Below, piece by piece: positions 8,837 to 16,907 of a DNA stretch of 64,000 nucleotides (within the stretch, counting starts at the first letter, position 1; the number at the start of each line of letters is the position of its first letter). The position numbers and the translations under genes are program-made. Source of the DNA: DASUBV01 sp963822485 (GTDB lineage Bacteria > Actinomycetota > Actinomycetes > Streptosporangiales > Streptosporangiaceae). The notes beneath the pieces were generated by a model that made no database searches, was not told the origin of the DNA, and was given only the letters and a program-made list of their open reading frames with translations. Where the stretch lies: the NCBI GenBank assembly GCA_963822485.1, contig CAWGHW010000018.1:558001-622000 (forward strand), in the 5' to 3' direction.

Positions 8837-9043
8837 CCGTTCACCGTCGCGCCGAACCACTACTCCGACGAGCGGCCCCGCAGCTACCACGTGCCCGCCC
8901 CCAGGCAGGCCATGCACCTGGCCGACCCGCTCCGGTCGGTGCACGGTTCGTACGACGTATCGGTCACGATCAGCGGCGACGACTCCTGGTCGCGGCGCTA
9001 CGTCGGCGACCTCGAAGACGGCACCGCGAGCGTGACCGGCTAA
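8837..9043 (+). pseudogene. C-terminal fragment of a phosphocholine-type phospholipase C
   Basis: The frame encodes PFTVAPNHYSDERPRSYHVP and, later, HGSYDVSVTISGDDSWSRRY followed by VGDLEDG. This matches the C-terminal beta-sandwich repeat of non-haemolytic phosphocholine phospholipases C (about 700 residues, DUF756 region), including the final SRR-x-G-x-ET/ED element just before the stop. The N-terminal catalytic phosphoesterase domain is missing; sequence just upstream does not match the family and no ribosome site is present. It is a deletion remnant, not a functional gene. Confidence 0.6.
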
Positions 9044-9104
9044 GCCGGCCGGCGACCCCGCGGCGACGGCCTTTGTTAATCGCTCAGTTTTTTCTTACGG
9101 TCAT

Positions 9105-9138
9105 ACCGGTTCACGTCCGCATCTGGATGTGAACCGGT
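9105..9138. promoter_or_regulatory. Long inverted repeat upstream of the acyl-CoA dehydrogenase
   Basis: Arms ACCGGTTCACGTCC and GGATGTGAACCGGT pair over 14 positions (one mismatch that would be G-U in RNA) around a 6-base loop GCATCT. There is no U-tract after it on the plus strand, so a terminator is unlikely. It may be an operator or a 5' leader hairpin of the downstream gene. Confidence 0.6.
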
Positions 9139-9150
9139 GCGCTGCCGTAG

Positions 9151-9177
9151 CTTTCCCAGTGACAGCGCCTGGGAAAG
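9151..9177. promoter_or_regulatory. Second inverted repeat, adjacent to the ribosome-binding region
   Basis: Arms CTTTCCCAG and CTGGGAAAG pair perfectly over 9 bp around a 9-base loop. The right arm contains GGGAAAG, part of the only purine-rich ribosome-site candidate for the GTG start 13 bases downstream. Folding in RNA would hide that site, which suggests translational control. Confidence 0.5.
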
Positions 9178-9189
9178 GGTTGCGCAGAC

Positions 9190-10461
9190 GTGGACTTCGA
9201 GATCCCGGCCGAGCTGACCGCCTATCTCGCGGAGCTGGATGAGTTCATCGAGCGGGAGATCCGCCCGCTGGAGCAGCAGGACGACAACGTCCGGTTCTTC
9301 GATCACCGGCGCGAGGACGCCCGGACGGACTGGGACCGGGGCGGGCTGCCCAGCCCGCAGTGGGAGGCGCTGCTGGCCGAGGCGGTGCGCCGGGCTGACG
9401 CGGCCGGGCACTACCGCTACGCCTTCCCGGCGCAGTACGGGGGCCGGGACGGCACCAACCTGGGCATGGCGGTGATCCGCGAGCACCTGGCCAGCCAGGG
9501 CCTGGGCCTGCACTGCGACCTGCAGAACGAGCACATGATCGTCGGCAACAACGTCGGCCTGCTGCTGATGCTGCACTACGGGACGCCGGAGCAGCGCGCG
9601 GCGTGGACCGGGGAGCTGGCGGCGGGCCGGAAGGGGTTCGCGTTCGGGATCACCGAGCCCGCGCACGGCTCGGACGCCACGTACATGGAGACGACGGCAG
9701 CCAGCGACGGCGGGCACTGGGTGATCAACGGGGAGAAGACTTGGAACACCGGCGTGCACGCCGCCTCCCATGACCTCATCTTCGCCCGCACCAGCGGGCA
9801 GCCCGGCGACGCGGACGGCATCACCGCGTTCCTGACCCCGGTGGACTCGCCCGGCTTCACCGTCGAGGAGTACCTCTGGACGTTCAACATGCCGACTGAT
9901 CACGCGCACGTGACCTTCCGGGACGTCCGCGTCCCGGACGGGGCGGTGTTCGGCGGCGAGGGCCGCGGGCTCCAGGTGGTGCAGCACTTCTTCAACGAGA
10001 ACCGGATCCGGCAGGCCGCCTCCAGCCTGGGGGCGGCGCAGTTCTGCGTGAACGAGGCGGTCGCCTACGCCAGGGAGCGCCGGCCGTTCGGCAAGCCGCT
10101 GGCCGCGAATCAGGCCATCCAGTTCCCGCTGGTGGAACTCCAGACCCAGTGCGAGATGCTGCGCGCGCTGATCCACAAGACGGCCTGGCTGATGGACACC
10201 CAGGGGCCGTTCTCGGCGTCCGACAAGGTGTCCATGTGCAACTACTGGGCCAACCGGCTGTGCTGCGAGGCCGCGGACCGGGCCATGCAGGTGCACGGCG
10301 GGCTTGGTTACTCCCGGCACAAGCCGTTCGAGCACATCTACCGCCACCATCGCCGGTACCGGATCACCGAGGGCACCGAGGAGATCCAGATGCGCCGGGT
10401 GGCCGGGTACATGTTCGGGTTCATGCACCAGCGGGCGCCCAAGGGCGTGACCGCGGACTGA
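9190..10461 (+). CDS. Acyl-CoA dehydrogenase (ACAD10/11-, LvaC-like)
   Basis: This is a 423-residue FAD-dependent acyl-CoA dehydrogenase. It has the N-terminal helical domain, the middle beta domain (FAFGITEPAHGSDATYMETT, the flavin-contact TEPxxGSD) and the C-terminal helical domain ending in QVHGGLGYSRHKPFEHIYRH. The catalytic-base region is RITEGTEEIQMRRV. The start is GTG after a hairpin-rich leader. The stop overlaps the ATG of an APH-type kinase (TGATG), so the two are coupled. This pairing mirrors the LvaA/LvaC and ACAD10/11 arrangement, in which a kinase phosphorylates 4-hydroxyacyl-CoA before elimination by the dehydrogenase. The substrate assignment is inference from that pairing. 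Confidence 0.88.
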   Translation: MDFEIPAELTAYLAELDEFIEREIRPLEQQDDNVRFFDHRREDARTDWDRGGLPSPQWEALLAEAVRRADAAGHYRYAFPAQYGGRDGTNLGMAVIREHLASQGLGLHCDLQNEHMIVGNNVGLLLMLHYGTPEQRAAWTGELAAGRKGFAFGITEPAHGSDATYMETTAASDGGHWVINGEKTWNTGVHAASHDLIFARTSGQPGDADGITAFLTPVDSPGFTVEEYLWTFNMPTDHAHVTFRDVRVPDGAVFGGEGRGLQVVQHFFNENRIRQAASSLGAAQFCVNEAVAYARERRPFGKPLAANQAIQFPLVELQTQCEMLRALIHKTAWLMDTQGPFSASDKVSMCNYWANRLCCEAADRAMQVHGGLGYSRHKPFEHIYRHHRRYRITEGTEEIQMRRVAGYMFGFMHQRAPKGVTAD

Positions 10462-11753
10462 TGGACGTGCCGGACTCGGTGGACGAGCGCGGTCTGGCCG
10501 TCGCGCTGCGCGGCGTCCTGGGCCCGGTCACCGTCGACGGCCTGACCCGGCTGTCCGGCGGCGCGTCCCGTGAGACGTGGTCGTTCGACGCGGTCGGCCC
10601 GGCCGGCTCGCACACGCGGCTGGTGCTGCGCCGGGACCCGCCGGGGCGGCCCAGCGAGCCAGGCACGATGACCCGGGAGGCCACGGTCATCGGCCAGGCC
10701 CTGGCCGCCGGGCTGGCCGTGCCGGAGGTGCTGCTCAGCACCGAGGAACCGGGCCTGTGGGGCACGGCCGGCCTGGTCATGCGCCGGGTCGCGGGCGAGA
10801 CGATCGCCCGGCGCATCCTGCGCGACGCCGCCTACCGCGCGGCCCGGCGAGGGCTGGTGAGCCAGGTCGGGGAGTTCGCGGCCGGCCTGCACGCGCTGGC
10901 CGCGCCCGCGGGCCTGCCTGCCGTGGACCCGCTGGACGGCTTGCGGGCCGAGCTGGCCGCCTTCGATCAGGTCAGCCCGGTCTTCGAGCTGGCCCTGAAC
11001 ACGCTGGAGGCCACCCGGCCGCCGGCTCGCGAGCCGGTGATCGTCCATGGCGACCTGCGGCTGGGCAACCTCATCGTCGGCCCGGACGGGCTGCGCGCGG
11101 TCCTCGACTGGGAGCTGGTGCACGCGGGCAGCCCGGTGGAGGATCTCGGCTGGTTCTGCGTCAAGGCGTGGCGGTTCGGCGTCGACGCGCCCGCGGCCGG
11201 CCTGGGGAGTCGCGAGCAGCTGCTGGCCGCCTACCGGGCCGCGGGCGGCGCCGCCGTCACGCTGGACGAGCTGCGCTGGTGGGAGATCCTCGGCACGCTG
11301 CGCTGGGGTGTCATCTGCATGACCCAGGCCCGGGCGCACCTGTCCGGCGCGCACCGGTCCGTTGAGCTGGCCGCGGTCGGGCGCCGGGCCTGCGAGCAGG
11401 AGTGGGACTTGCTGCTGCTGCTCACGCCGGAGGCGGCGGCGCAGGCCGCGGCCCGGCGGCCGCGGGTGACCGGCGCCGGGCAGGCGACGCCGGCGCCGCA
11501 CGGGCGGCCGACGGCGAGCGAGCTGCTGGAGGCGGTCCGGGAGTTCCTGACCGGCCAGGTCATGCCCGCGTCCTCGGGCCAGGTGGCCTTCCACGCCAGG
11601 GTGGCCGCCAACGTCCTGGGCATCGTGGCCCGTGAGCTGGAGCTGGGCCCGGTCTCGCCTGAGCCCGGGTCCGCCGGGCTGGCCGATGCCGTCGCGGCCC
11701 GGCTCGCGGTGGCCAACCCGAAGTACTTCGACCCGGCCCCGCCGGCACCCTAG
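10461..11753 (+). CDS. APH-family kinase fused to DUF6285 (putative hydroxyacyl-CoA kinase)
   Basis: This protein has 430 residues. The kinase domain covers about 1-310, with the N-lobe SGGASRETWSFDAV loop, catalytic VIVHGDLRLGNLIV (H-x-D-x4-N) and metal-binding AVLDWELVHAGSPVEDLGWF. After an Ala/Arg-rich linker the C-terminal 100 residues (RPTASELLEAVREFLTGQVM, then FHARVAANVLGIVAREL) match DUF6285. It is translationally coupled to the upstream acyl-CoA dehydrogenase, so the two likely act together on hydroxyacyl-CoA substrates. In Pseudomonas the LvaA kinase needs a small partner, LvaB; DUF6285 may be that kind of partner in fused form (inference). I chose the start at the TGATG junction. 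Confidence 0.82.
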   Translation: MDVPDSVDERGLAVALRGVLGPVTVDGLTRLSGGASRETWSFDAVGPAGSHTRLVLRRDPPGRPSEPGTMTREATVIGQALAAGLAVPEVLLSTEEPGLWGTAGLVMRRVAGETIARRILRDAAYRAARRGLVSQVGEFAAGLHALAAPAGLPAVDPLDGLRAELAAFDQVSPVFELALNTLEATRPPAREPVIVHGDLRLGNLIVGPDGLRAVLDWELVHAGSPVEDLGWFCVKAWRFGVDAPAAGLGSREQLLAAYRAAGGAAVTLDELRWWEILGTLRWGVICMTQARAHLSGAHRSVELAAVGRRACEQEWDLLLLLTPEAAAQAAARRPRVTGAGQATPAPHGRPTASELLEAVREFLTGQVMPASSGQVAFHARVAANVLGIVARELELGPVSPEPGSAGLADAVAARLAVANPKYFDPAPPAP

Positions 11754-11762
11754 GCCGACGGA

Positions 11763-11796
11763 ACCGGGTCGCTGGCGGGACCGGGTCGCTGGCGGG
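11763..11796. repeat. Tandem duplication of a 17-bp unit between convergent genes
   Basis: Two exact head-to-tail copies of ACCGGGTCGCTGGCGGG fill the short gap between the kinase and glycosidase stops. They look like a slippage duplication. No hairpin or function is evident. Confidence 0.7.
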
Positions 11797-13218
11797 CTAG
11801 CCGGCGGCCCGCACCTGGAAGTAGGCCACGCCGTGGGCCGGCACGGTCGCCTTGATCGTGCCGTGGCTGCTGCTGGCCTGGTGAGTCCACAGGTTCACCA
11901 GGCGGTAGCGGCCGCTGGCGGGCAGGCCGATCGCGGCCGCCGTGGTCGAGATGACCTCGGACTTGGCGGTCGTGTTGAACAGGCCCACCGCGACCTCGCC
12001 GTGCCGCTCGGTCTTGGCCACGACCTTGTCGGTGCTCCCGTTGACGATCATCGAGCCGTCGATCCCGTCCTGCTCCACGGCCAGCACGGCGCGGTTGCGG
12101 AGCAGCTTCATGTCGGCCGGGCACAGCTTGGTCAGGTTGCTGCCGAGGATCAGCGGCGACGCGGCCAGTGACCACAGGCTCAGCACGGTCTGCCGCCCGG
12201 CCAGGCTCACCCCGTCGCCGTCGGGGTAGGACACCGTGCCGAACTGGGTGGTGGAGCTGACGGCGCTAGTGCAGTTGCCGACCTCGACGGAGTCGAAGTC
12301 GTTGTAGGCGTCGTGCTCCCGGCCGCCGAACTTCGGCTCCCACAGGGACAGCGTCGTGAACCGCTGCTGCACGTTGCCGTAGTTGGTCAGCCCCTTGCCG
12401 CCGTAGTTCTCGATGTCCGCGGAGTACTCCCACTGGGTCGCGTACTTGTCCAGCGTGGGGCCGAGCGCGGTGGTGTAGCTGCCCTCGGTCACGTCCAGCT
12501 GCATCGGGCGGCGCGAATGCCGGATGGCCTGCGACCAGGCCCTGATGTCGGGCTTGTTGTGGTCGGTGATGCCATCGAGCTTGATGTAGTCCACGCCCCA
12601 GCGGGCGAACTGGTCGACGGTGGAGTTGACGAACGCCTGGGCGCCCGGCTTGGCGTAGTTGATGCCCACCATGCCGCCGCAGTTGTAGTTGTTCTGCCGG
12701 GTCTTCGTCGCGATGTCATCGGCGGTGAACTTGGTGCCCAGGATCTTGGTGTTCTTGGCCACGGCCTGCTTGGAGATGCCGGGCGTCACGTAGATGCCGA
12801 ACTTCAGTCCGAGGTGGTGCACGTAGCGCGCCACCGCCGCGATGCCGCTCTCGCCGTGCGGGCCGGACGGGAACCGGTCGGTGCGCACAACCCACCGGCC
12901 GAACTTGTCGACGTTCGGGCCCTGCCTGCCCGGGCACTGATACCAGAAGTCGTCCTGGTTGACGTACCGGTAGCCGAGCCCCTCCAGGCCGCTGTTATGC
13001 ATCGCGCGGGCGGCGGCCTCGACGATGCCGGCGTCGTCGGTGTTCCGGAAGAAGCTCCAGCTGCTCCAGCCCAGCACGGGCTTGAGATCGGTGCCGGGCG
13101 GCGGGTGTACCTCGGCCTGGGCCGCGGGCGCACTCGACAGGATCGTGACCGCGGCGGGCGCGGCGGCCAGAGGCACGGCCAGCAGCGCAGCGGTCAAGCT
13201 CCGTGTCAGTCGGCGCAT
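11797..13218 (-). CDS. Secreted GH27 alpha-galactosidase-like glycosidase
   Basis: This protein has 473 residues with a Sec signal peptide (MRRLTRSL, hydrophobic 9-25, cleavage near APAAQA-E). The clan GH-D barrel starts at VLGWSSWSFF, with YVNQDDFWY after the next helix. The nucleophile is Asp215 in VDYIKLDGI and the likely acid/base Asp is in WEYSADIEN. A C-terminal beta-sandwich (VAVGLFNTTAKSEV to VAYFQV) follows, as in GH27. The enzyme would release alpha-linked galactose (or a related alpha-glycoside) outside the cell. ATG 13218 has GGGAGG 6 bases upstream. A DeoR regulator gene lies just upstream on the same strand and an inverted repeat lies between them. Confidence 0.85.
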   Translation of the reverse strand: MRRLTRSLTAALLAVPLAAAPAAVTILSSAPAAQAEVHPPPGTDLKPVLGWSSWSFFRNTDDAGIVEAAARAMHNSGLEGLGYRYVNQDDFWYQCPGRQGPNVDKFGRWVVRTDRFPSGPHGESGIAAVARYVHHLGLKFGIYVTPGISKQAVAKNTKILGTKFTADDIATKTRQNNYNCGGMVGINYAKPGAQAFVNSTVDQFARWGVDYIKLDGITDHNKPDIRAWSQAIRHSRRPMQLDVTEGSYTTALGPTLDKYATQWEYSADIENYGGKGLTNYGNVQQRFTTLSLWEPKFGGREHDAYNDFDSVEVGNCTSAVSSTTQFGTVSYPDGDGVSLAGRQTVLSLWSLAASPLILGSNLTKLCPADMKLLRNRAVLAVEQDGIDGSMIVNGSTDKVVAKTERHGEVAVGLFNTTAKSEVISTTAAAIGLPASGRYRLVNLWTHQASSSHGTIKATVPAHGVAYFQVRAAG

Positions 13219-13315
13219 GAATCCTCCCTGATGCGAATGTGATCGAAGACGCTCATCCTTGGTCATCCTGAATCAGAATCAGTCACCGGTCAAGACCGTA
13301 TATGCGCGTATAGTC

Positions 13316-13337
13316 GTTCATGCGATCGATCATGAAC
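13316..13337. promoter_or_regulatory. Inverted repeat, candidate DeoR operator
   Basis: Arms GTTCATG and CATGAAC (7 bp, perfect) flank an 8-bp spacer CGATCGAT about 100 bp upstream of the GH27 start and downstream of the DeoR gene. The position suits an operator for the adjacent DeoR-family repressor. Assignment is by position only. Confidence 0.5.
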
Positions 13338-13429
13338 AAATGCTGGGCCCGGGGCGGGTCATCGACTCCGGGATCAGTGCCGCCCGGGGCCGAGCAGGGC
13401 CAGGGCTGGGCTAGCGGCCGCGGACGCGG

Positions 13430-14188
13430 CTAGACCAGCGTGACCTGGACGCCCGACTCGGTCAGCGCCCGCACCGCGTCGGCGTCCGCCGCGACGTCGG
13501 TGATCAGCTCGCTCACCTCGGTCACCGCGCAGATCCGGGCGAAGGCCACTTTCCCGATCTTGGAGCTGTCCGCGACCACCACCACGCGGCTAGCGCACCG
13601 GGCCAGCGTCGCGTTGGTGTGCGCCTCCACCTCCTGGTAGGTGGTACAGCCCGCCTGGGCGTCGATGCCGTCGACGCCGATGAAGGCGATGCCGAGGTTG
13701 AGCCCGGCCAGGCTGGCCTCGGCGATCGGCCCGGACAGCTCGTAGGACTGGCTGCGCGCCACCCCGCCGGTGGAGATCAGCTTGAGGCCGGGCCGGACCG
13801 CGAGCTCCGAGGCGATGTTGAGGGCGTTGGTGACGATGGTCAGCTTCTGCCGGTCGGCGATGGCCCTGGCCACCTCGGTGGCCGTGGTCCCGCCCGTGAG
13901 CCCGACCGCCATCCCCTCCGTCACGTACTCCGCCGCCTGCTTGGCGATGCGCCGCTTCTCGTCGGCGTGCCGGACGCCCTTGTAGCGCAGCGGCAGCTCG
14001 TAGGAGACGGCGTGCGCGACGGCGCCGCCGTGAGTGCGGGCCAGCAGCCGCTGGTTCTCCAGGATCACCAGGTCCCGCCGGATGGTGGCCGCAGAAGCGT
14101 CCAGGTCGCCCGCCAGGTCGGCCACCGCGACGGAACCGCCATCGGCGAGGCGCTCGAGGATCGCGCTCAGCCGCGCTGCTCGGTGCAT
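13430..14188 (-). CDS. DeoR/GlpR family transcriptional regulator
   Basis: This is a 252-residue sugar-responsive regulator. The N-terminal winged HTH (about 5-60) includes VAVADLAGDLDASAATIRRD and LLARTHGGAV, the DeoR signature. The C-terminal DeoRC sugar-phosphate sensor domain has GLTGGTTATEVARAI, TIVTNALNIASEL and FIGVDGIDAQAG. A phosphorylated sugar is the usual inducer. ATG 14188 is preferred because it begins exactly at the HTH; a longer TTG-initiated form is unlikely. It lies between the GH27 glycosidase (same strand) and anmK (divergent, 53 bp between starts), so galactoside uptake or amino-sugar recycling are the likely targets. Confidence 0.87.
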   Translation of the reverse strand: MHRAARLSAILERLADGGSVAVADLAGDLDASAATIRRDLVILENQRLLARTHGGAVAHAVSYELPLRYKGVRHADEKRRIAKQAAEYVTEGMAVGLTGGTTATEVARAIADRQKLTIVTNALNIASELAVRPGLKLISTGGVARSQSYELSGPIAEASLAGLNLGIAFIGVDGIDAQAGCTTYQEVEAHTNATLARCASRVVVVADSSKIGKVAFARICAVTEVSELITDVAADADAVRALTESGVQVTLV

Positions 14189-14241
14189 GTCAGGAGCATA
14201 TCGGCGCAGTTCCGTGAGTACGCCGGGCAAGAATAGGCCCG

Positions 14242-15469
14242 ATGCGCATCCTCGGCATGATCTCCGGCACCTCCCACGACGGCATCGACGTCGCGGTCGT
14301 GAACTTCACCGACGGCCCCGGCGGGGCGCTGGCCGGCCGCATCGAGCACTGCGCGTCGGTGCCCTACGAGCCCGCGCTGCGCGCCCGGCTCGTGGCGGCG
14401 CTGCCGCCTGCCCCGGTCGGCTTCGAGGTCGCCTGCGAGCTGGACACCGGCATCGGGCAGGCCTTCGCCGCCGCCGCGGCCCGTGCCCTGGCCGCGCACG
14501 CCGCGCTCTCCCGGGCCGGGCCCGTCGACGCGATCTGCTCGCACGGCCAGACCGTCTTCCACTGGGTCACCCGCGGCGTCGCCCGCGGCACCCTCCAGCT
14601 CGGCCAGCCCGCGTGGATCGCCGAGGCCACCGGCCTGCCCGTGGTCTCCGACCTGCGCGCGGCCGACATCGCCGCCGGCGGCCAGGGCGCCCCGCTCGTG
14701 CCGGTCCTGGACCGCATGCTGCTCGAGCCCTTCCGGGCCCGCGGCCAGCGTGCCGCCGCACTGAACCTGGGCGGCATCGCCAACCTGACCGTGTGCGCCC
14801 CCGGCGCCGATCCCGCGGCCTGGGACACCGGGCCCGGCAACGCGCTCATCGACGCCGCCGTGACCGCGTCCCCAGACACCCCGGATACCTTCGACCGGAA
14901 CGGCGCCCTGGCCGGCGCGGGCCAGGTGATACCGGAACTGCTCAGCCGAGCTGCTGGCCGAGCCGTACTACGCGCTGCCGCCGCCGAAGAGCACCGGCAA
15001 GGAGCTGTTTCACCCCGGCTATGTCGACAACTCGACGCACCGCGCTGCGGTGATGCCCGCCCTGCCCGACCTCGTGGCCACGCTGACCGAGCTGACCGCG
15101 GTCACCGTCGCCGACGCGGTCCGCGCCGCCGGGGTCAGCGTGGTGGCCGCCTCCGGCGGCGGCGTGCACAACCCCGTGCTCATGCGCCGTCTCGCCGCCC
15201 GGCTGCCCGGCGTCCGGCTGACCGGCAGCGGCGAACTCGGCGTGCCGCCCGATGCGAAGGAGGCGGTGGCCTTCGCCCTGATCGGCTGGGCCACCCTGCA
15301 CGGCCTGCCCGGCAACGTGCCCAGCTGCACCGGCGCCGCCGGACCGCGCGTCCTCGGCCGCGTCACCCCGTCTCCCGGCGGTTTCGTGCCGCGGCCCGAA
15401 GCACGGACCGCCTGGCCCGGCCGGGTCACCTGGACCGGGCCAGCGAGCCCGGCGCGGCCCGGGCGATGA
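14242..15469 (+). pseudogene. anmK: Anhydro-N-acetylmuramic acid kinase (frameshifted)
   Basis: AnmK phosphorylates and opens 1,6-anhydro-MurNAc during cell-wall recycling. The N-terminal part shows MISGTSHDGIDVAVV (ATP loop), DAICSHGQTVFHW, ALNLGGIANLTV and WDTGPGNALID. Near 14947 the frame breaks. One extra base after CTCAGC turns SELLAEPYYALPPPKSTGKE into an unrelated tail, and the true sequence continues in the next frame through ASGGGVHNPVLMRRLAARLP to the stop at 15469. The combined length (about 408) is normal for the family. A sequencing indel or a recent mutation would explain it. It is divergent from DeoR and followed 8 bp later by the M18 peptidase. Confidence 0.82.
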
Positions 15470-15476
15470 TAGGCCG

Positions 15477-16769
15477 GTGACTTCCGACCGTGCTGCCGCC
15501 CTGGACCTGATCGACTTCGTGGACGCCTCGCCGTCGCCGTATCACGCCGCCGCCGAGGCGCTGCGCCGGCTGACCGCGGCGGGGTTCGCCGAGCTGCCGC
15601 TGACCGGAGACTGGCCGTCTGAACCGGGCCGGTATGTCGTGCTCGACGGCGGCACGCTGTTCGCCTGGGTCGTGCCGCCCGGCGCGGCGCCGCACGCGCC
15701 GTTCCGGCTGCTGGGCGCGCACACCGACAGCCCCACCCTGCGCGTGCGGCCGCGCCCCGACGTCGGCCGGGCGGGCCTGCGCCAGCTCGGCGTCGAGGTC
15801 TACGGCGGCCCGCTGCTCAACTCCTGGCTCGATCGCGATCTCGGCCTGGCCGGCCGGGTCGCGGTCCGCGCCCCCGGCGGCCCGCAGATCCGGCTCGTGC
15901 GGGTGCACCGGCCGCTGCTGCGGATCCCGCAGCTGGCCATCCACCTGGACCGGGACCTGTACACGGCCGGGCTGAAGCTCGATCCCCAGATGCACCTGGT
16001 GCCGATCTGGTCGCTCGGCGACCCGCAGCCCGGCGCGTTCCGCGACCTGCTCGCCGCCGAGCTGGATGTGCCGCCGGCCGACGTGCTCTCCCATGAGGTG
16101 GTGACCTACGACCTGGCCGGCGGCACCCTCGCCGGGGCCAATGAGGAGTTCGTCAGCTCGGCCCGGCTCGATGACCTGGGCTGCGCGCACGCCAGCGTCA
16201 CCGCGCTGGCCGAGGTATCCGCCCAGCCCGCGCCGCAGCACGTCAGCGCGCTGGTGCTGTTCGACCACGAGGAGGTCGGCAGCCAGACCGTAACCGGCGC
16301 GGCGGGCGCATGGCTGGGACGCCAGCTGGAGCGCACCGTGCTGAGCCGCGGCGGCGGCCGCGATGACTTCCTGCGCGCGATCGCCGGGTCGATGCACGTC
16401 TCGGCGGACATGACCCACGCCACCCACCCCAACTATGCCGACCGGCACGAGCCCGACCATCCCATCAGGCTCAACGGCGGCCCGGTCGTGAAGGTCAGCG
16501 CCAACGCCAGTTACGCCACCGAGGCGGCCCCCCACGCCGCCTTCCTGCTGGCCGCCGAGCAGGCCGGCGTCCCGGTGCAGTACTTCGCCAACCGGGGCGG
16601 CGTGCGCTCCGGGTCGACCATCGGCCCGATCGTCGCGGCCGGGCTGGCCATCCCCACCGTCGACGTGGGCATCCCGTCGCTGGCCATGCACTCCGTCCGC
16701 GAGCTGTGCGGTGCCGCCGACCCCGGCCTGCTGGCCGGCGCGCTCACGGCCTTCCTCACGCCTGCTTAG
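15477..16769 (+). CDS. M18 family aminopeptidase (aspartyl aminopeptidase-like)
   Basis: This is a 430-residue cytosolic zinc aminopeptidase of the M18 family (bacterial PepB/ApeB-like). Metal-binding and catalytic blocks are in order: LLGAHTDSPTL (His, Asp), SSARLDDLGCA (bridging Asp), VLFDHEEVGSQT (catalytic Glu plus ligand Glu), VSADMTHATHPNY (Asp) and PSLAMHSVRE (His). It should form the dodecameric shells typical of M18 and remove N-terminal acidic or other residues from peptides. It starts at GTG immediately after anmK, so a recycling operon with peptide trimming is plausible. No defects are seen. Confidence 0.92.
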   Translation: MTSDRAAALDLIDFVDASPSPYHAAAEALRRLTAAGFAELPLTGDWPSEPGRYVVLDGGTLFAWVVPPGAAPHAPFRLLGAHTDSPTLRVRPRPDVGRAGLRQLGVEVYGGPLLNSWLDRDLGLAGRVAVRAPGGPQIRLVRVHRPLLRIPQLAIHLDRDLYTAGLKLDPQMHLVPIWSLGDPQPGAFRDLLAAELDVPPADVLSHEVVTYDLAGGTLAGANEEFVSSARLDDLGCAHASVTALAEVSAQPAPQHVSALVLFDHEEVGSQTVTGAAGAWLGRQLERTVLSRGGGRDDFLRAIAGSMHVSADMTHATHPNYADRHEPDHPIRLNGGPVVKVSANASYATEAAPHAAFLLAAEQAGVPVQYFANRGGVRSGSTIGPIVAAGLAIPTVDVGIPSLAMHSVRELCGAADPGLLAGALTAFLTPA

Positions 16770-16907
16770 GCCGGCGTGACGCAGAGAGAAAATCTTGAAA
16801 TTCTTCCCTAACGGCGCTCGGTTGATCCCTGGGACTGTCGTACCCGGCCGGTAGTGTCGAACATGAAATAGAAAGCGTGTTCGAGGCCAGGGACGGGAGG
16901 TCGCCGG

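Noticed and set aside
11797..13218. GH27 gene together with anmK as one sugar operon
   Set aside because: They are on opposite strands with a regulator gene between them, so they can share a regulator but not a transcript.
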